Source: Poa pratensis (Eukaryota > Streptophyta > Magnoliopsida > Poales > Poaceae). Taken from it: a DNA stretch of 64,000 nt. Below are positions 20,613 through 32,249 of the stretch, one piece after another. The notes under the pieces were generated by a model, which was not told the DNA's origin, searched no databases, and was given only the letters and a program-made list of their open reading frames with translations. A program made the translations under genes and the position numbers. How positions within the stretch are numbered: the first letter of the stretch is position 1; each line of letters begins with the position of its first letter. Location: positions 73,007,444-73,071,443 of the forward strand of contig CAMZMU010000117.1 in assembly GCA_947311845.1 (NCBI GenBank), given 5' to 3'.

Positions 20613-22719
20613 CTACTGCTGCTGCTGCACTAGGATGTGCTCCTTCTGTGCTAAGATCTGCTGATGCTGCCCTAGGATCTGCTCTTGCTTGACTGCAACC
20701 TGCTCAACCATGCTCCTCAACCGAGCATTCTGCAATGGCAAGACGCGCCGAGTCTGGCTTGAGAAGGTGCAGCTCTCGATTCCTGAGGAAAATCCGTAGG
20801 TTCTGTAAGCTCAATGTGATCGTTCTATTTATTAATCATCAAAACTGCAAGATGGTACAAGTGTCAAAAGTCAACTAACCTTCAGAAGATCCGATTCTCT
20901 GATGGATATTGATTTGCTCAATATGTATGCCACAGGTACTCAAGAACGTTAATATTTTCTGAACCCCCTCATCAATCTTCTCGCACTTGATTTCAAGTAC
21001 CTTAAGTGTGTTGATTGCGAAAGGTTCTCCCGTCAGATTGGAGCTTCCTTCAGTTTCCGTCAGACTGTTGGGTGCCTGTACGGGAGCAAATATTCTACAT
21101 TAAATCATGCATGATAACTTAAATGAGAATGTCTATCAGATTTATGAGATATATACCTGAGACAGCTGGATGGTAAGCTTCTCTAAAACAGGTGTATGTT
21201 GAAGAAGGCATATGAATGCACCAAGATTGGTGTTCATACACCACTCATTGAGTAACAAGGTCTTTAACTTACTAAAGGTTGGGCAGCATATCAGATCTCT
21301 TTTCAAAATATGCTACAAAAGATGTAAAGGATAAGGAATATGTCAAAAAAAAAAATCTGAAGTACAAGGTACTGAAGTAAAAGAAGCTCACGACAAGTAT
21401 TGAAAAGCAAAATATTATTGGGCAAAGTACAAAAGGAGGCTTCTAACCTATATCGAAATGTATAAGTTCACTTACAAAATCACAAGTTATACTTTTATCC
21501 CTTGTATAACATAAAAAATGTATCTAGTTCTCGAACCTGCATGTGTATAATTGGCCATATAGAAAATGATTCGACAGATATATACCAATACAAACATTAA
21601 ATTTGTGCTTGCAAGGACAAATATTATTTCAGAAGAAAATACAAAATATGATACAGTCAAGGAAAAATCTATATAATGTACAGATGCACAGAAACCACTT
21701 ATATAGGTGCTACGTCACGAATGTCAGATAATAATACGATGTGAAAGAAACAAAATATCAAAGTTCACAAATAAGCATAAAAGTTTAGAAAGAAGAAAAT
21801 GGAAACCTACCACCAAAGGTTCAGCTATCAACTCCAAGCTTTTAGCCTCTGACAAACCGTTGAGAATCACACAATCTCCCCTGTCATCATTATTGGCACC
21901 ACAATCTCCACAGATATCATAATCACTAACACACGAACCACCATCTTCTTTACCACAATAATCAGCATATTCCTTAAGTTTAATTGATCCTTTTACTAAT
22001 GACGGCATGCTTTCAAGCAAAGGAGTCTTCCCCCAACATTCACTTAATTCCAGTGTTACGAGACCTGGGACAGATATTCGAGTCCGTGCAGTTAGATAAA
22101 ATATGCAGTCAAGGATAGTCAGCCGTTTTAGGGACTGTGACATTATCATATCAGCTTGGATAAAGCAAGTCCTCAACCACAGTACTTCCAGCGCTGGGCA
22201 GCTCGAAAAATTAAGAATGTGGTCATTTAACATAACATTGCAAAGCTCCAACCTAGTCAACTGACGGGAGATGAGAGGCAGCTCGTCTAACTCAAAGCTG
22301 TTGTTATCACGACTCAAGTGAACACTGAGACTTCGAGTCTGGCACAACAGAGCATGTCGGATCCATAAGTGGACATTTGGTTCATCCTCGCTTCGGAAAG
22401 TATCGAGTTCTATCTCACACACATGGAGAGGCGCGCTGCGGTCACGGAGCAGCAGCAGATGGTTGACAAACCGGTTGAGCCTCCTGACACCCCGCATGTT
22501 CATTATCCTCCCCTCGCTTGTGATGCGCAGGACTGGCATGGACTTCCAGACGCCACGCCAGCGCCTTGCGAGAATGCAGGTCTGCACGGCCTCCGCCGTC
22601 CGCACGAACGACAGCACGTGCTGCAGGACCTCGTCCGGCAGAGCGTCGATCCCATCGCCGCCAGGTGCCTCGAGCGCCGCCTTCCGCCTGCAGGCGATCG
22701 TTGCTTGCTCCTTAGGCAT
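20613..22719 (-). CDS. F-box/LRR/FBD-like protein, gene A (four coding exons)
   Basis: Coding exons are 22719-21811, 21312-21157, 21075-20880 and 20782-20613, all with GT/AG junctions. The product is about 476 residues. The F-box is at residues 20-60 (DALPDEVLQHVLSF, CILARRWRGVWKSMPVL). LRR-like repeats follow (LTRLELCNVMLNDHILNF, LVTLELSECW), then an FBD-type region (CCPTFSKLKTLLLNEWC, LQHTPVLEKLTIQL, LKVLEIKCEKIDEGVQKI). The last exon is a Gln-rich predicted coiled coil. F-box proteins of this class are substrate adaptors of SCF ubiquitin ligases. The ATG is the first in frame after a likely 5' leader intron (22817-22755). The stop is a TAG in a CAG run. Without it the frame would add about 37 residues and end at 20502. 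Confidence 0.85.
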
Positions 22720-23322
22720 TCTGTCGAACAGCTGGGGAGCGCCGGCGCTGAGAACTGGATGAAAAAACAGAAACCAACAGAGATCAGACATGGACCCTTC
22801 GCTGCACCACATGTTACCTCGTAATGAGAATCGTGAGCTCGTGGATCGTTTAGACTAATTGCACCGACCAATTGCAAGAAATCATGACAGAAAATTTTGA
22901 GAAAAGTACAAAAGCAATACTGGACAGGGAACCGAATGGAGGAGGAAGGAGATGGCAAGGAGAAGAGTAGGGCAGAGGGGAGAGTAGGGCAGAGAGGAGA
23001 GGCGAACCATACCTGCAGGTGACGCAGGCCGAAGTTCGGCGGCGGGCGGCGTTCCTGGAGGCGGCGGCGCGACGCACCGAACGTTGGAGGCGGTGGCGGG
23101 TTGGGGGTGCTCACGCGTGGCGTCGGGCCGGTCCAGGAGGGGAAATGGAACAGAGGGCTCTGGGGGCTCGATTTACGGCCAGCGCGCCGCCGGACACCGC
23201 CGGAATAGAGCGGCGAGGCAGAACCCTAGCCTGGCTGCCCTCTCCTGTGCGTGGTGCGAAGAGAGATTCACGGGAGAAGAGGGACGAGTCGGGTTGGAGG
23301 AGAAAAGAAAATCTAACCGTTC

Positions 23323-23484
23323 ACACCAGTGCTCCCGGATTTTAAGAAGTGAAAATTTGTATGCAATTTGAATTTGTATTTTTGAGTTTCAAAATATCAC
23401 AGTTTTTCTCATGTGGATACATACACATAGGTTGTATATTTTGAAAATCGAGAGCACTGGTGCCCATGTGCAAGAAACACTTTC
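23323..23484. mobile_element. Foldback MITE, short member of a local family
   Basis: It has CACCAGTGCTCCCGGATTTT at the left and GAGCACTGGTGCCCATGTGC at the right with an AT-rich core. Its right end, read on the minus strand, is almost identical for about 29 nt to the left end of the element at 43841 (AAGTGTTTCTTGCACATGGG). It lies about 200 bp upstream of the gene A leader. No clear target duplication. Confidence 0.6.
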
Positions 23485-23654
23485 CACTTACTGGATGACA
23501 TGGCGAGTAATTTCTAACATTTTCCCTCGACGCAACACATAGAAATCTGGAGATAGCCGCGCGTTTACGAGATGAGAATTGTTTTGTTTTAATCTATGTC
23601 GGTCTACAAACTCTTTTTGTTCAGATTATGCTTTTTTCCAAACCATCTTCGAGA

Positions 23655-23969
23655 ACCTCAAACTTGTAAAGCGTAAATGGCAAGCGAGCAAAAACATGTG
23701 CATTTTGTCATCATGATGAGATAATAAAACACTTGTTCTTCCAATGTTCCTTTGCGCATTCTATATGGTCTGTCATCCAAGTGGCCTCAAACTTGTATCC
23801 CCACGTGGTACTCGTATTGCTAATATTTTTGATAACTGACTACATGTCTATCCAGTTGGAAGACACGGTGAGGGATTTTTTTATCCCACATGGGTGGCGA
23901 CATAATCTTCAGATCGGACCTGCATCTACTTCTTGGGCGTTTTACGGACTGTCTAATTGGCCCTTGTAA
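23655..23969 (+). pseudogene. LINE fragment, reverse-transcriptase zinc-binding region
   Basis: The plus strand reads CIFCHHDEIIKHLFFQCSFA and HSIWSVIQVASNLYP, the CxxC...H...C block of the zf-RVT domain at the end of plant LINE reverse transcriptases. After an apparent deletion it resumes LEDTVRDFFIPHGWRHNLQ, which normally lies about 90 residues further on. It is short and broken. Confidence 0.7.
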
Positions 23970-24075
23970 TTCGCCTTAGCTTCTTTTTAGTTTCTTTTGG
24001 TTGGACCGTTTGGCTGTGAAGAATGTTGACGGCAACGCTGTCTGCATACAGCTAGAGCGGCATACAAGAAAAATA

Positions 24076-24147
24076 CTACCTACGTTCCTAAATATAAAAC
24101 TTTTTGGGAGTTAAACCAAAACGTCTTATATTTAGGAACAGAGGTAG
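24076..24147. mobile_element. Stowaway MITE (72 bp)
   Basis: The ends CTACCTACGTTCCTAAATAT and ATATTTAGGAACAGAGGTAG are inverted copies, flanked by TA at 24074-24075 and 24148-24149. Confidence 0.9.
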
Positions 24148-24149
24148 TA

Positions 24150-25392
24150 AATGATAAAACACACAACTAGTTAAATTCAAAGATTTGCCAAAGCAATGCA
24201 CAGCTACAACACTAGTTAAATTCAATTATTTATGTGAAGATGTTCTAAGAAACTGATGCCACCCTTAGCTTGAACACCTAGAAAGATAAACGGTTTTCGC
24301 AAAAACAAAGGAAAATATAAGTTTTTAATATGAAATTACAAATCCAACATTGCAATGCAGTTTTTTTCTCCATAATTCGGAATATGGTAAGCATTTTTCT
24401 TCAGTGTTTTAAAATCTTGCATGAAACAATCTACGATGAACCTTGCATCTTATTCACGTTCTGGAGCTGATCACTGATAATTAAAGCCTGATTATAGCAG
24501 CAGCTGATATCCCAGTCCATGTAGAGCTGACTGTCTTTCAGTAACATGTAGTCCTCTAATGAAGTATCAGCTACGCCTACAAGCATGTGCAACCAATCAG
24601 TACATTCATAAATTTTGCAGCCAACCAGTGCAATATCAAGTTAAAACAGAGCAGGTACTCATATCCTGTGCAGATAACCATACAAAATATCAAGTTAAAA
24701 CACTGATATTTTCCTAGTACTCATGCATCGTTGCGGGATAAATAACTGCAAGACTGAAATGTGGGATACAACAACAAACAATGCTTAACCGTTATCTACA
24801 GCAGTGGGATTAAAAACACACCAAAATCTGTATGTAGTTAATCTTTTGATGGTGTATACATGGCTTAATAGAGAAATCAAATTAAAATGGTCAATGAAGT
24901 TTCCCTTAAGGTAGAAGTATGTACCTGCACTACTAGAAGTCTAGCATAACTTGTTTATAATATAATTTCTGTTGATCTTGCACAACCAGGCCACCCAAAG
25001 TATAGTCTCTGCCACATCAGATGTGCACTGAAGTTTGTGTTCACTACTCCAGTGTTTAGCACCCCTTCTTTCTTTGAAGGCGAGCCCAAGATCTAATAAA
25101 GTATTGCCACCTTTTATCACACACCAATATCTTCCTCCCTCGAACACTTAAAATTGGATCCACAACCTTCTGCCTTTAGTTCGGAACGGGTGCCAAATCT
25201 TGGGATCGACACGCACCAACAATTTTTCTTGTTACTCCCACCCCTATGTGCTTGGTGCCGTTTGCATCCCCTTCCCCCTCTGCTTGGTACAGGTGAAAAA
25301 TGTGCATAGGCTCTCATGCAATCAAACTTATTGGACTGTCCTGAGAAACCCTGCCCAAGAGCACCAGAAATTAGCTCTGACTGGAATATTAC
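24150..25392. other. Intergenic, no gene recognised
   Basis: AT-rich. The part next to 25393 is probably the 3' untranslated region of the PPR gene. Open frames are short and without domains. Confidence 0.5.
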
Positions 25393-27234
25393 CTATCCGA
25401 GTGAACCAGTAATCAAGCCAGATAGAGATATGTAATCTGACTTCCAGTCAAGATTGCCACATGATGTCAAAACTTTTGAAAGCATAAAGTCATCAACATC
25501 GTGTCCTTCCTGCTGCATTAGGTACATATACTTAAAAGCCTCTTCACGGAGGCCATTCTGAGCAAACCCAGTAATTATCACTTTCCATGTTACCAAGTTG
25601 TGTTCTGGCATGGCGTTGAAGACTCGTCGAGCTTCGTCAACTTTTCCACACCTCATATACATATCGATCAATGAGCTTCCCACAAACACATCTGAGAAAG
25701 CAGGAGTCTTGTTAACAACACCGTGAATCCTCCTTCCATCTCGCAGAGCCTCTAGTTTTGCACATGCTTTCAAAGCTGAGGAATAAGTGTAGGTATTTGG
25801 TGTCACACCATCCCATAACATGTCATCTAATGATTTAAGTGCTTCAACACTATGACCAACGCTATTGTATCCCGAAATCATAGCTGTCCAGGAGATAGCA
25901 TCGCGGTCAGGCATTTCTTCTAGAATTCGTGCAGCATATGTATACTCTCCACATTTAAAGTAGCACCAAACAAGTGTACTCCCAATTTGAAGATTCTCTT
26001 GAATGGAATTCTTTATTATATGCGCATGCAGTTCCTTACCGAGACAGAGTGATCGTATAGAGCCACATGCACTTAGAAGACTAACAATGGTGAGGTTATT
26101 AACAGACACTCGGCGCGTCTTCATCTGTCGAAACAACAGGATAGCCTTTTCACCATGGCCACTTTGCGCATAGCCAGAGATCAGAGAAGTCCATGTAATA
26201 GTGTTTCTTCTAGGCATCATATCAAACACTGCCTGGGCATCAAACACTTCTCCATTCCTAGCATACATGGTAACAAGAGCACTGCCGACATGGATGTCAT
26301 CTTTGTACAATTTCTTCACAACAGCACCATGCAGCTGCTTCCCACATCTTAAAGCCTTCTCTTCTGCGCAAGCCTTGAGGATGCTGCACACAGTGAACTC
26401 ATTAGGGAGAAATCCCTCAGAGACCATCTCTGAAAACATCTGAAGGGCTTTATCCCCGTGCCCCTGCTGCACATAAGCCGTGATCATTGTTGTCCATGAG
26501 ATGACATCCCGAGAGGTCATCTTATCAAACATCAACGAAGCACTGGCAACATCACCACACTGAGCATAGAAGTGTGCAAGGGCACTGTCAACTATCACGT
26601 TGCTCCACCTTCCTTTCACAACACAACAATGGACCTGCTGCCCAAGCTTAATATTGCACTGCTCGCCACAAGATTTCAGCAGGCAAACAAAACTCAAGCT
26701 GTTGCCTCGCTCTCCACTGCCCACCATATCCAAGAAGAGCCTGACGACCTCACTGTAGTTCTCTGATTTCTGATACCCATTCATCATAGCTGTCCACGAC
26801 ACAACACTCCTATCGGGCATTTCGTCGAACACCTTCCTTGCGTCAGAAATCTCATGGAACCTGGCATACGAGCTGATCAAATTGTTGGCCACAAAAATCC
26901 CAGGACCATCAGGGGACCGCAGAGCAACCGCGTGGACTTGCCGGACATCGGACACGCTGCCGCAAGAACATAACGAGGAAGCCAGTGCCTCGACGTCCGG
27001 GGAACTTGGCGAGTGCCCCTCAGGGCCTTGCTCCGGAGGGCAGTAGCCATCAGCCACGGAACGCAGGGGTTGGATCTTAGCCCGGAAAGGTTGCGCCCTG
27101 AAGTATTGGTGCTCGGCCTTGTTGCTCTTGTGCTCGCCGGAGCTGCGTACTCTGCAGGGAAAGCTGCTCGGCTGGAACGGTGGGAGCGGATAAGCTTGGA
27201 TTCCTGGCGGCGAGAGAGAGCAACAGAGCAGCAT
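25393..27234 (-). CDS. PDM1: PLS-class pentatricopeptide repeat protein, PDM1/SEL1-like
   Basis: A single-exon frame of 613 residues from ATG 27234. The start is chosen because the resulting N terminus (MLLCCSLSPPGIQAYPLPPF) looks like a plastid transit peptide and the length matches Arabidopsis At4g18520 (PDM1/SEL1, about 617 residues). Tandem PLS repeats fill residues 80-590, with blocks such as ISSYARFHEISDARKVFDEM, VSWTAMMNGYQ, LGKELHAHIIKNSIQENLQI and STLVWCYFKCGEYTYAARIL. The last two closely match the Arabidopsis protein. There is no E or DYW domain, as in PDM1. PDM1/SEL1 acts in chloroplast RNA processing and loss is seedling-lethal, so the same is inferred here. The upstream in-frame extension to 27600 is Lys/Pro-rich and probably leader sequence. 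Confidence 0.88.
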   Translation of the reverse strand: MLLCCSLSPPGIQAYPLPPFQPSSFPCRVRSSGEHKSNKAEHQYFRAQPFRAKIQPLRSVADGYCPPEQGPEGHSPSSPDVEALASSLCSCGSVSDVRQVHAVALRSPDGPGIFVANNLISSYARFHEISDARKVFDEMPDRSVVSWTAMMNGYQKSENYSEVVRLFLDMVGSGERGNSLSFVCLLKSCGEQCNIKLGQQVHCCVVKGRWSNVIVDSALAHFYAQCGDVASASLMFDKMTSRDVISWTTMITAYVQQGHGDKALQMFSEMVSEGFLPNEFTVCSILKACAEEKALRCGKQLHGAVVKKLYKDDIHVGSALVTMYARNGEVFDAQAVFDMMPRRNTITWTSLISGYAQSGHGEKAILLFRQMKTRRVSVNNLTIVSLLSACGSIRSLCLGKELHAHIIKNSIQENLQIGSTLVWCYFKCGEYTYAARILEEMPDRDAISWTAMISGYNSVGHSVEALKSLDDMLWDGVTPNTYTYSSALKACAKLEALRDGRRIHGVVNKTPAFSDVFVGSSLIDMYMRCGKVDEARRVFNAMPEHNLVTWKVIITGFAQNGLREEAFKYMYLMQQEGHDVDDFMLSKVLTSCGNLDWKSDYISLSGLITGSLG

Positions 27235-27659
27235 CTGGATTTCCCACTCCCGCTCCGGCGCGCGATGGAATCGGAGAGCTAGAGGAGGAGCGAAGGGAAG
27301 ACACCACCAGAGGCACGGGATGGTGTTCCGGGAGGTCCCCCGCCCGCCCCGGTAGGCGACGAGGAAGCGGCGCAGCACCGGCCGCGGAGGGCGGTACTTG
27401 AGGTAGCTGGAGGTGAAGATGGGGAGACTCGGGTTGCTGACGGTGCTGTTTGGCGTCGCTCCGGCGGCCGGCGAGTGGCGTCGGGAAGTCTGGGGGTGGA
27501 TGGGTTTTTGGTTTTTTTTGTTTTTTGGTGGATTTTGGAATTGTCGAGCGAGTGGATCAGGGTTTAAGAGTTTAACAATTTTTTTCTTCTTTTTTCTCAC
27601 GAGCGACGGTGAAATTGTGGTCCCACGTCACAGAGCAAGACGGTGACCCTCCTACAGTC

Positions 27660-29745
27660 CTACTCCTCGTGTTAAAATAAAACAAGTACTCTCGCCATCT
27701 ATTATTCTTTGATCTTGTTCTTGAAGTTGATCCGCTCCGTCCTTTATGCATTTGATTTGGTTAACATCTCTCGTTTTCCTCTCCCGGATCTTTGGCTATC
27801 TTAGGGTGTGTTTGCTTTTGGGATGGAGTGAAATGTAATGGAACGGTTCTACACCCAGAGTTCATTCTTACGTTTGGTTAGGGAGAGAAATGGAATCAAC
27901 TGGTTCTCAAAAGGGAATATTCTCCCAATATGCGGAATGCACTGGTTCGATCGAATCGGTCGAACGCAGTGGAATGGCTCGCTAAGTAAAAAAAATTAGC
28001 CCATCCTAACTGCCTCTCTCTCCCGCATCTCTCCTCCCTTTCTCTCCCAATTGGCAGCGCGGCGGCGGAGGCCAAGCGGAGGGACGGTGACGGCGGCAAC
28101 TCTAGCCACGGCGGCGGAGGCCAAGCGGAAGGACGGCGGCCGCGGAGGGTCTTCGGCGGCGGCGGGTCAACCGGAGGCCAAGCAGAGGGTCTTCGGCGGC
28201 GGCGGAGGCCAAGCAGAGGGTCTTCGGCGGCGGCGGAGGCCAAGCGCAGGGACGGCGGCCGCGGCCAGGCTAGCAGGGAGGGCTGTGGCGGCGACTCTAG
28301 CCACGGTCAGGCCCCCTCGCAGCTGCAAATAGCGGTGGCCGGTCGCTGAAATGGGTCGGCCACAGGTAGGGCCGGCATCGACCGACGCAGAATCGACGAG
28401 AACGAGGTGTGTCGGCGCCGAATCGATGAGAACCGGCCGGAATCCCTCTGATTTTGCCTCGATGAACACCAATTTCATTTTTTGTCCACTCCAATTTCAC
28501 ATGATGGGAAGAACATGTGCAGCAGTTTCTCTAATTTTCCCTGTAAACTCTAGTTTTGAGATAAAAAATCAAATTTATGCCCAAATTTATGGAATGCTTT
28601 AGCAATATATGGGGATAGATTCTACCATTCCATTCCACAACCGAACACACAAACACACGGAATGGAACCATTCCATTCCATTTTTCTGGTCCCAACCAAA
28701 CACGAGAATGGAATGGTTCCAAACCATTCCATTCACTTCATCCCAAAACCAAACACACCCTTATAGATGTCCCTCTCGTCTGTCTTCGTGTTTAGACGCT
28801 GGTAGAACTACTCATACGCCCGACCCCTCGACTCGCTCATTGCTCGCTTTGCTGCCTTCTTTACCCATGTACTTCTCTATATTGACTGCGCTACTGTCCA
28901 GACATAGTCATCTAAAACAGTCCTTCTTTTCAATAGCCTTCTGAATCTCAACGTTCTACCACCAGTTATCCTTAGCATCACTTCTGCTTCCCTTGGTCAC
29001 CCCTAACCCCTCTGAAGCCACCTTCCAAATTCAAGTCGCTATCCTCATCCACATACTGTTTGCATTGCATCCTTCCTCCCAAGGGCCCTCCTTATTAACC
29101 CTACCCTTAAAAGTTTGAGTTGCCTCCCCCTTTAGTTTCCACCACTTCGTTCTAGCGAGTTTGACACGCTTATCCTCCGCAGGACACTAAATTGAAAGCG
29201 GAAGTCAGCCACCACAAGCTTATGTTGAGCGACAACACTCTCTTCAGGAATCACCTTACAATTAAGACAAGCGTGTTTGTCTGCTGAGAAGACAAAAACT
29301 ATTTGGATAAAGTGTTGACCAATACTGAAAGTCACTATGTGGGATTTTCTCTTTGTAAAGAGGGTGCTATGACCATGTCGTAGGCTAAAGCGAATCTTAA
29401 GTCATCCTCTCCTTGGTTTCCGATGCCATAGCCAAAGCCCCCATGTACCCCTTCAAAACCTGTGTTAGATATACCCACACGATCATTGAGATCTCCTCCG
29501 ATGAAGGGCTTCTCACAAATAGGTACCCTCCTAAGCAAGTCCTACAGGCCTTCCCAAAACCCTCTCTTGGTGTTTTCATTGTGGCCTACTTGCGGGACAT
29601 ACGCACTGATAACATTGAGAACTAAGTTTCCAACAACCAGCTTGACTAGGATAATGAAAAATTCAGCCATTTTCTCTCGTGTACGGTGGGTCAAGTGCCA
29701 TGCACAACATGCAAACGATGTACGGTTTCGATTTGACTCCTAGTC
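27660..29745 (-). pseudogene. LINE (L1-type) fragment, endonuclease to linker, split by a Harbinger element
   Basis: The minus strand from 29700 carries GFEGVHGGFGYGIGNQ, CKVIPEESVVAQHKLVVADF and ARTKWWKLKGE, the endonuclease end and following linker of a widespread plant LINE. Frameshifts and stops are frequent. It runs to 28761 as RDIYK, is interrupted by 27804-28760, and resumes at 27803 as IAKDPGEE and, after one shift, RKTRDVNQIKCIKDGADQL. The reverse transcriptase is absent, so this is a dead partial copy. Confidence 0.8.
27804..28760. mobile_element. PIF/Harbinger-type non-autonomous element (957 bp)
   Basis: The ends GGGTGTGTTTGCTTTTGGGA and TCCCAAAACCAAACACACCC are inverted, with imperfect pairing extending about 45 bp (AGTGAA-TG-AATGGA). 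The target duplication is TTA at 27801-27803 and 28761-28763, the Harbinger preference. The interior (28050-28450) is GC-rich with repeats of the type GGCGGAGGCCAAGC. It holds no transposase, and the open frames there follow composition. Confidence 0.88.
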
Positions 29746-30255
29746 ATCAGCCACATGTACCTAGAATGTGGGCCTAGCTAGTCAGAATTGGAAAAATCTT
29801 AAATGGGGTAAAATGTGACAAACAGGCTGTAAGTGGCAAGAAATTTAAATTGGGTAAAATATGTTAGAAATCGTACAAATAGAGGGTAAAATGCTATTGA
29901 TCTATGGATTCACTCTTAAAAAATGAAGACAACATTAACAAAACGTAGTTTAACTTCAGTTTATCTTAGCTATTGATCTATGACATAAAAAGCATATTTG
30001 AAGGCAGGTTACTGGATTTAGACGGTGAATGCAAGGTACCTACACTTCTTGAGAGTTGTACCTTAGGTGGACCGGAGTAACTTAAGTTTTCAAGAATCTT
30101 ATTCAATGAACAAAAGTTTGATTCGTCTAGTATATCAAATAATTTCATTAGCTGGAACACTATTACTCATTTGGTTTATTTTCTCCCAAAGGAGCGAGTC
30201 ATCAGAGACAATCGGTAGTACCAGAAGAGCAATATTTGCAACAAACAAACTGTAG
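29746..30255. other. Intergenic, no gene recognised
   Basis: AT-rich. It probably includes the 3' untranslated region of the PPR gene ending at 30256. Confidence 0.5.
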
Positions 30256-31674
30256 TCAAGGAATTGCAGTGCTGTGAAACACAACACTACTTTGCCCTGC
30301 TGTCTTCTTGATCCCAGCCTCATGCATCACCTCGCCCATTCTCGTAGCAGCATACCAGTTCCCATCTTCTAAATAAATATTCCTAATAGTCACATACCGA
30401 TCGGATTGCTGAGGGCCAAGAGCCACTAGTTTCCGCCCAATTTCAGCAACAAGCTCTACATTTCCATGGAGCTTGCCAGCACCAAGAAGTGCACCCCAGA
30501 CAGAAGCATCAGGCGTAAAGGGCATCCTCTCTATAGTCTTAATGGCCTCCATAAAACGGCCAGCACGGCCTAAGAGATCCACAATGCATCCATAATGGGC
30601 CATCATTGGAGTCACCTTGTACTCTGTCACCATTGCCTCAAACCAGTATAACCCAACCTCGACCAATCCAGCTCGAGCACAGCCCGTCAGCAGAGCAAGG
30701 AATGTAATCTGATTCGGCAAGAACCCTCCGACTATCATCCTGTTAAACTTAACTAGTGCTTCAGTCTCCTTCCCATGATTAGCCAATGCAGACAGCAGCG
30801 CATTCCATGTACAGACCTCCTTCTCCCTTACAATCTGAAAAGCTCTCCTACAACAGCAAAGCTTCCCATACTTCCCATACATGTCAATCAACGCCGTGCC
30901 CAAGAACGCCGTGAGGTCAACCCCGTGCCGAACAACATAGGCATGAACAGACATCCCGACCACAAGCCCCTCCGCGCCATCCAGGTTAGCGCAAGCCGAG
31001 AGCACGCTGACCAACGTGGCCTCCCCGAGACGTCCATTGCTGTCTGCTAGCAGTCCTCTGAAGGCCTTGACAGCATCCCGGTGGCACCCGTTCCTCGATA
31101 GCCCAGAGATGAGCGTCGTCCACGACACCGCATCCCTCGCCACCATCCGCTCGAAGAATTCTCTGGCCGCAGACAGGTCCCCGGCGATACAGAGAACATC
31201 AAGCATGGCATTAGAGGAGGCCAGATCCGGGCTCCCCATTTCGTCAAACACTTCACAGGCGTCACGCGCCAGACGGCCGGCTCGGCCGTAGGAGCTGACG
31301 AGCGAGCAGGCAACGAAGCGATCGGAAGTCAGCCCGCGGCGGAGGCACTGCGCGTGGAGAGCCGTGGTGGCTGCGCCTGAGGCGGAGGCGGACCTGAGGA
31401 GGGAAGGGAACGTGTGGCCGTTGGGGCGCGCGCCGGCGGCGAGCATGGCCGAGAAGAGGCGGAGCGGAGCGCATAGCGGGGTAGAGGAGGCGGCGGGGAG
31501 GCGGAGGTGGGCGTGGATGAGGCAGTTGTAGGGGAAGGGGGTGGCGTGGGAGGCAGAGAGCGCGCCGGAGGTGAGGAGGAGGGCGTGGACCTGGAAGAGG
31601 CGGCGAGGGGCGGAGAAGTGATTCTGGAGGAGGCTCTCGAGGTGGGCGTAGGAGTAGGGGGAACCTGTCCACAT
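30256..31674 (-). CDS. PLS-E class pentatricopeptide repeat protein
   Basis: A single-exon frame of 472 residues. It starts MWTGSPYSYAHLESLLQNHF, then has PLS repeats (VHALLLTSGAL, DAVSWTTLISGLSRNGCHRD, GTALIDMYGKYGKL, CTWNALLSALANHGKETEAL) and a C-terminal E-type domain (RMPFTPDASVWGALLGAGKL, EIGRKLVALGPQQS, GEVMHEAGIKKTAG). No DYW motif follows. E-class PLS proteins usually bind organelle RNA and recruit an editing deaminase in trans. The site is not predictable here by eye. The frame is intact. Some similarity to Arabidopsis At1g10330 is suspected but not certain. Confidence 0.88.
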   Translation of the reverse strand: MWTGSPYSYAHLESLLQNHFSAPRRLFQVHALLLTSGALSASHATPFPYNCLIHAHLRLPAASSTPLCAPLRLFSAMLAAGARPNGHTFPSLLRSASASGAATTALHAQCLRRGLTSDRFVACSLVSSYGRAGRLARDACEVFDEMGSPDLASSNAMLDVLCIAGDLSAAREFFERMVARDAVSWTTLISGLSRNGCHRDAVKAFRGLLADSNGRLGEATLVSVLSACANLDGAEGLVVGMSVHAYVVRHGVDLTAFLGTALIDMYGKYGKLCCCRRAFQIVREKEVCTWNALLSALANHGKETEALVKFNRMIVGGFLPNQITFLALLTGCARAGLVEVGLYWFEAMVTEYKVTPMMAHYGCIVDLLGRAGRFMEAIKTIERMPFTPDASVWGALLGAGKLHGNVELVAEIGRKLVALGPQQSDRYVTIRNIYLEDGNWYAATRMGEVMHEAGIKKTAGQSSVVFHSTAIP

Positions 31675-31862
31675 ACGCTACTATGCCCGCCGGCGGCGAA
31701 GGACGGCGAAGACAGCCCGGTCTAGGCGGTCTTCCACCGTGACACGACTTGAACCCAGAGGCCTTCAAGGCTTCAAGCACAGAACGGCATAACGATGTGG
31801 CATGGGGGCAACGGCTACTGGCGTCTGCGTGCTCGATACTAGTACCACTAGCACCGATATGG

Positions 31863-32249
31863 AGGCCGAGCTATATGCTCTCGTTTTTTAATTTTTTTGA
31901 AATCTGCAGTTTTGTTTGTTCAAAATAGCGAAACAAAAATTATGTGTGAAGATAATGTTGAGATCTATAGTTGTGTAAAATATCAGTGAAGAATTCATAG
32001 TATTTTGGTCTGGGTAAAAAAGACAAATTTGCAGTCCTGACTAGGAACAGTGCCAAGATTCAAAAATTTGAAAACTTGCCAGATTTGTCTTTTCTGCTCA
32101 GGCCGAAATATTACGAATTTTTTGTTAAGATTTTACACGACTATAGATCTCAATATTATCTCCACTCAGAATTTTTGTTTCAATTTTTTGGAATCTCAAA
32201 AGTGCAGATTTCAAAAAATTTAAAAAGCGGGAGCCATATAGCTCGGCCT
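31863..32249. mobile_element. Foldback MITE-like element (387 bp)
   Basis: It starts AGGCCGAGCTATATGCTC and ends GAGCCATATAGCTCGGCCT. The arms continue inward (GAAATCTGCA / TGCAGATTTC; GAGATCTATAGT / ACTATAGATCTC), so most of the element can fold. The interior is AT-rich and non-coding. No target duplication is clear. Confidence 0.75.

Noticed and set aside
25117..25317. Minus-strand frame beside PPR gene 1 as a possible extra exon
   Set aside because: The PPR frame ends with a normal stop at the length expected for the family, and the downstream frame has no PPR, E or DYW sequence.
28051..28478. GC-rich open frames inside the Harbinger element
   Set aside because: They derive from short GGCGGAGGCCAAGC-type repeats. 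No transposase motif is present.
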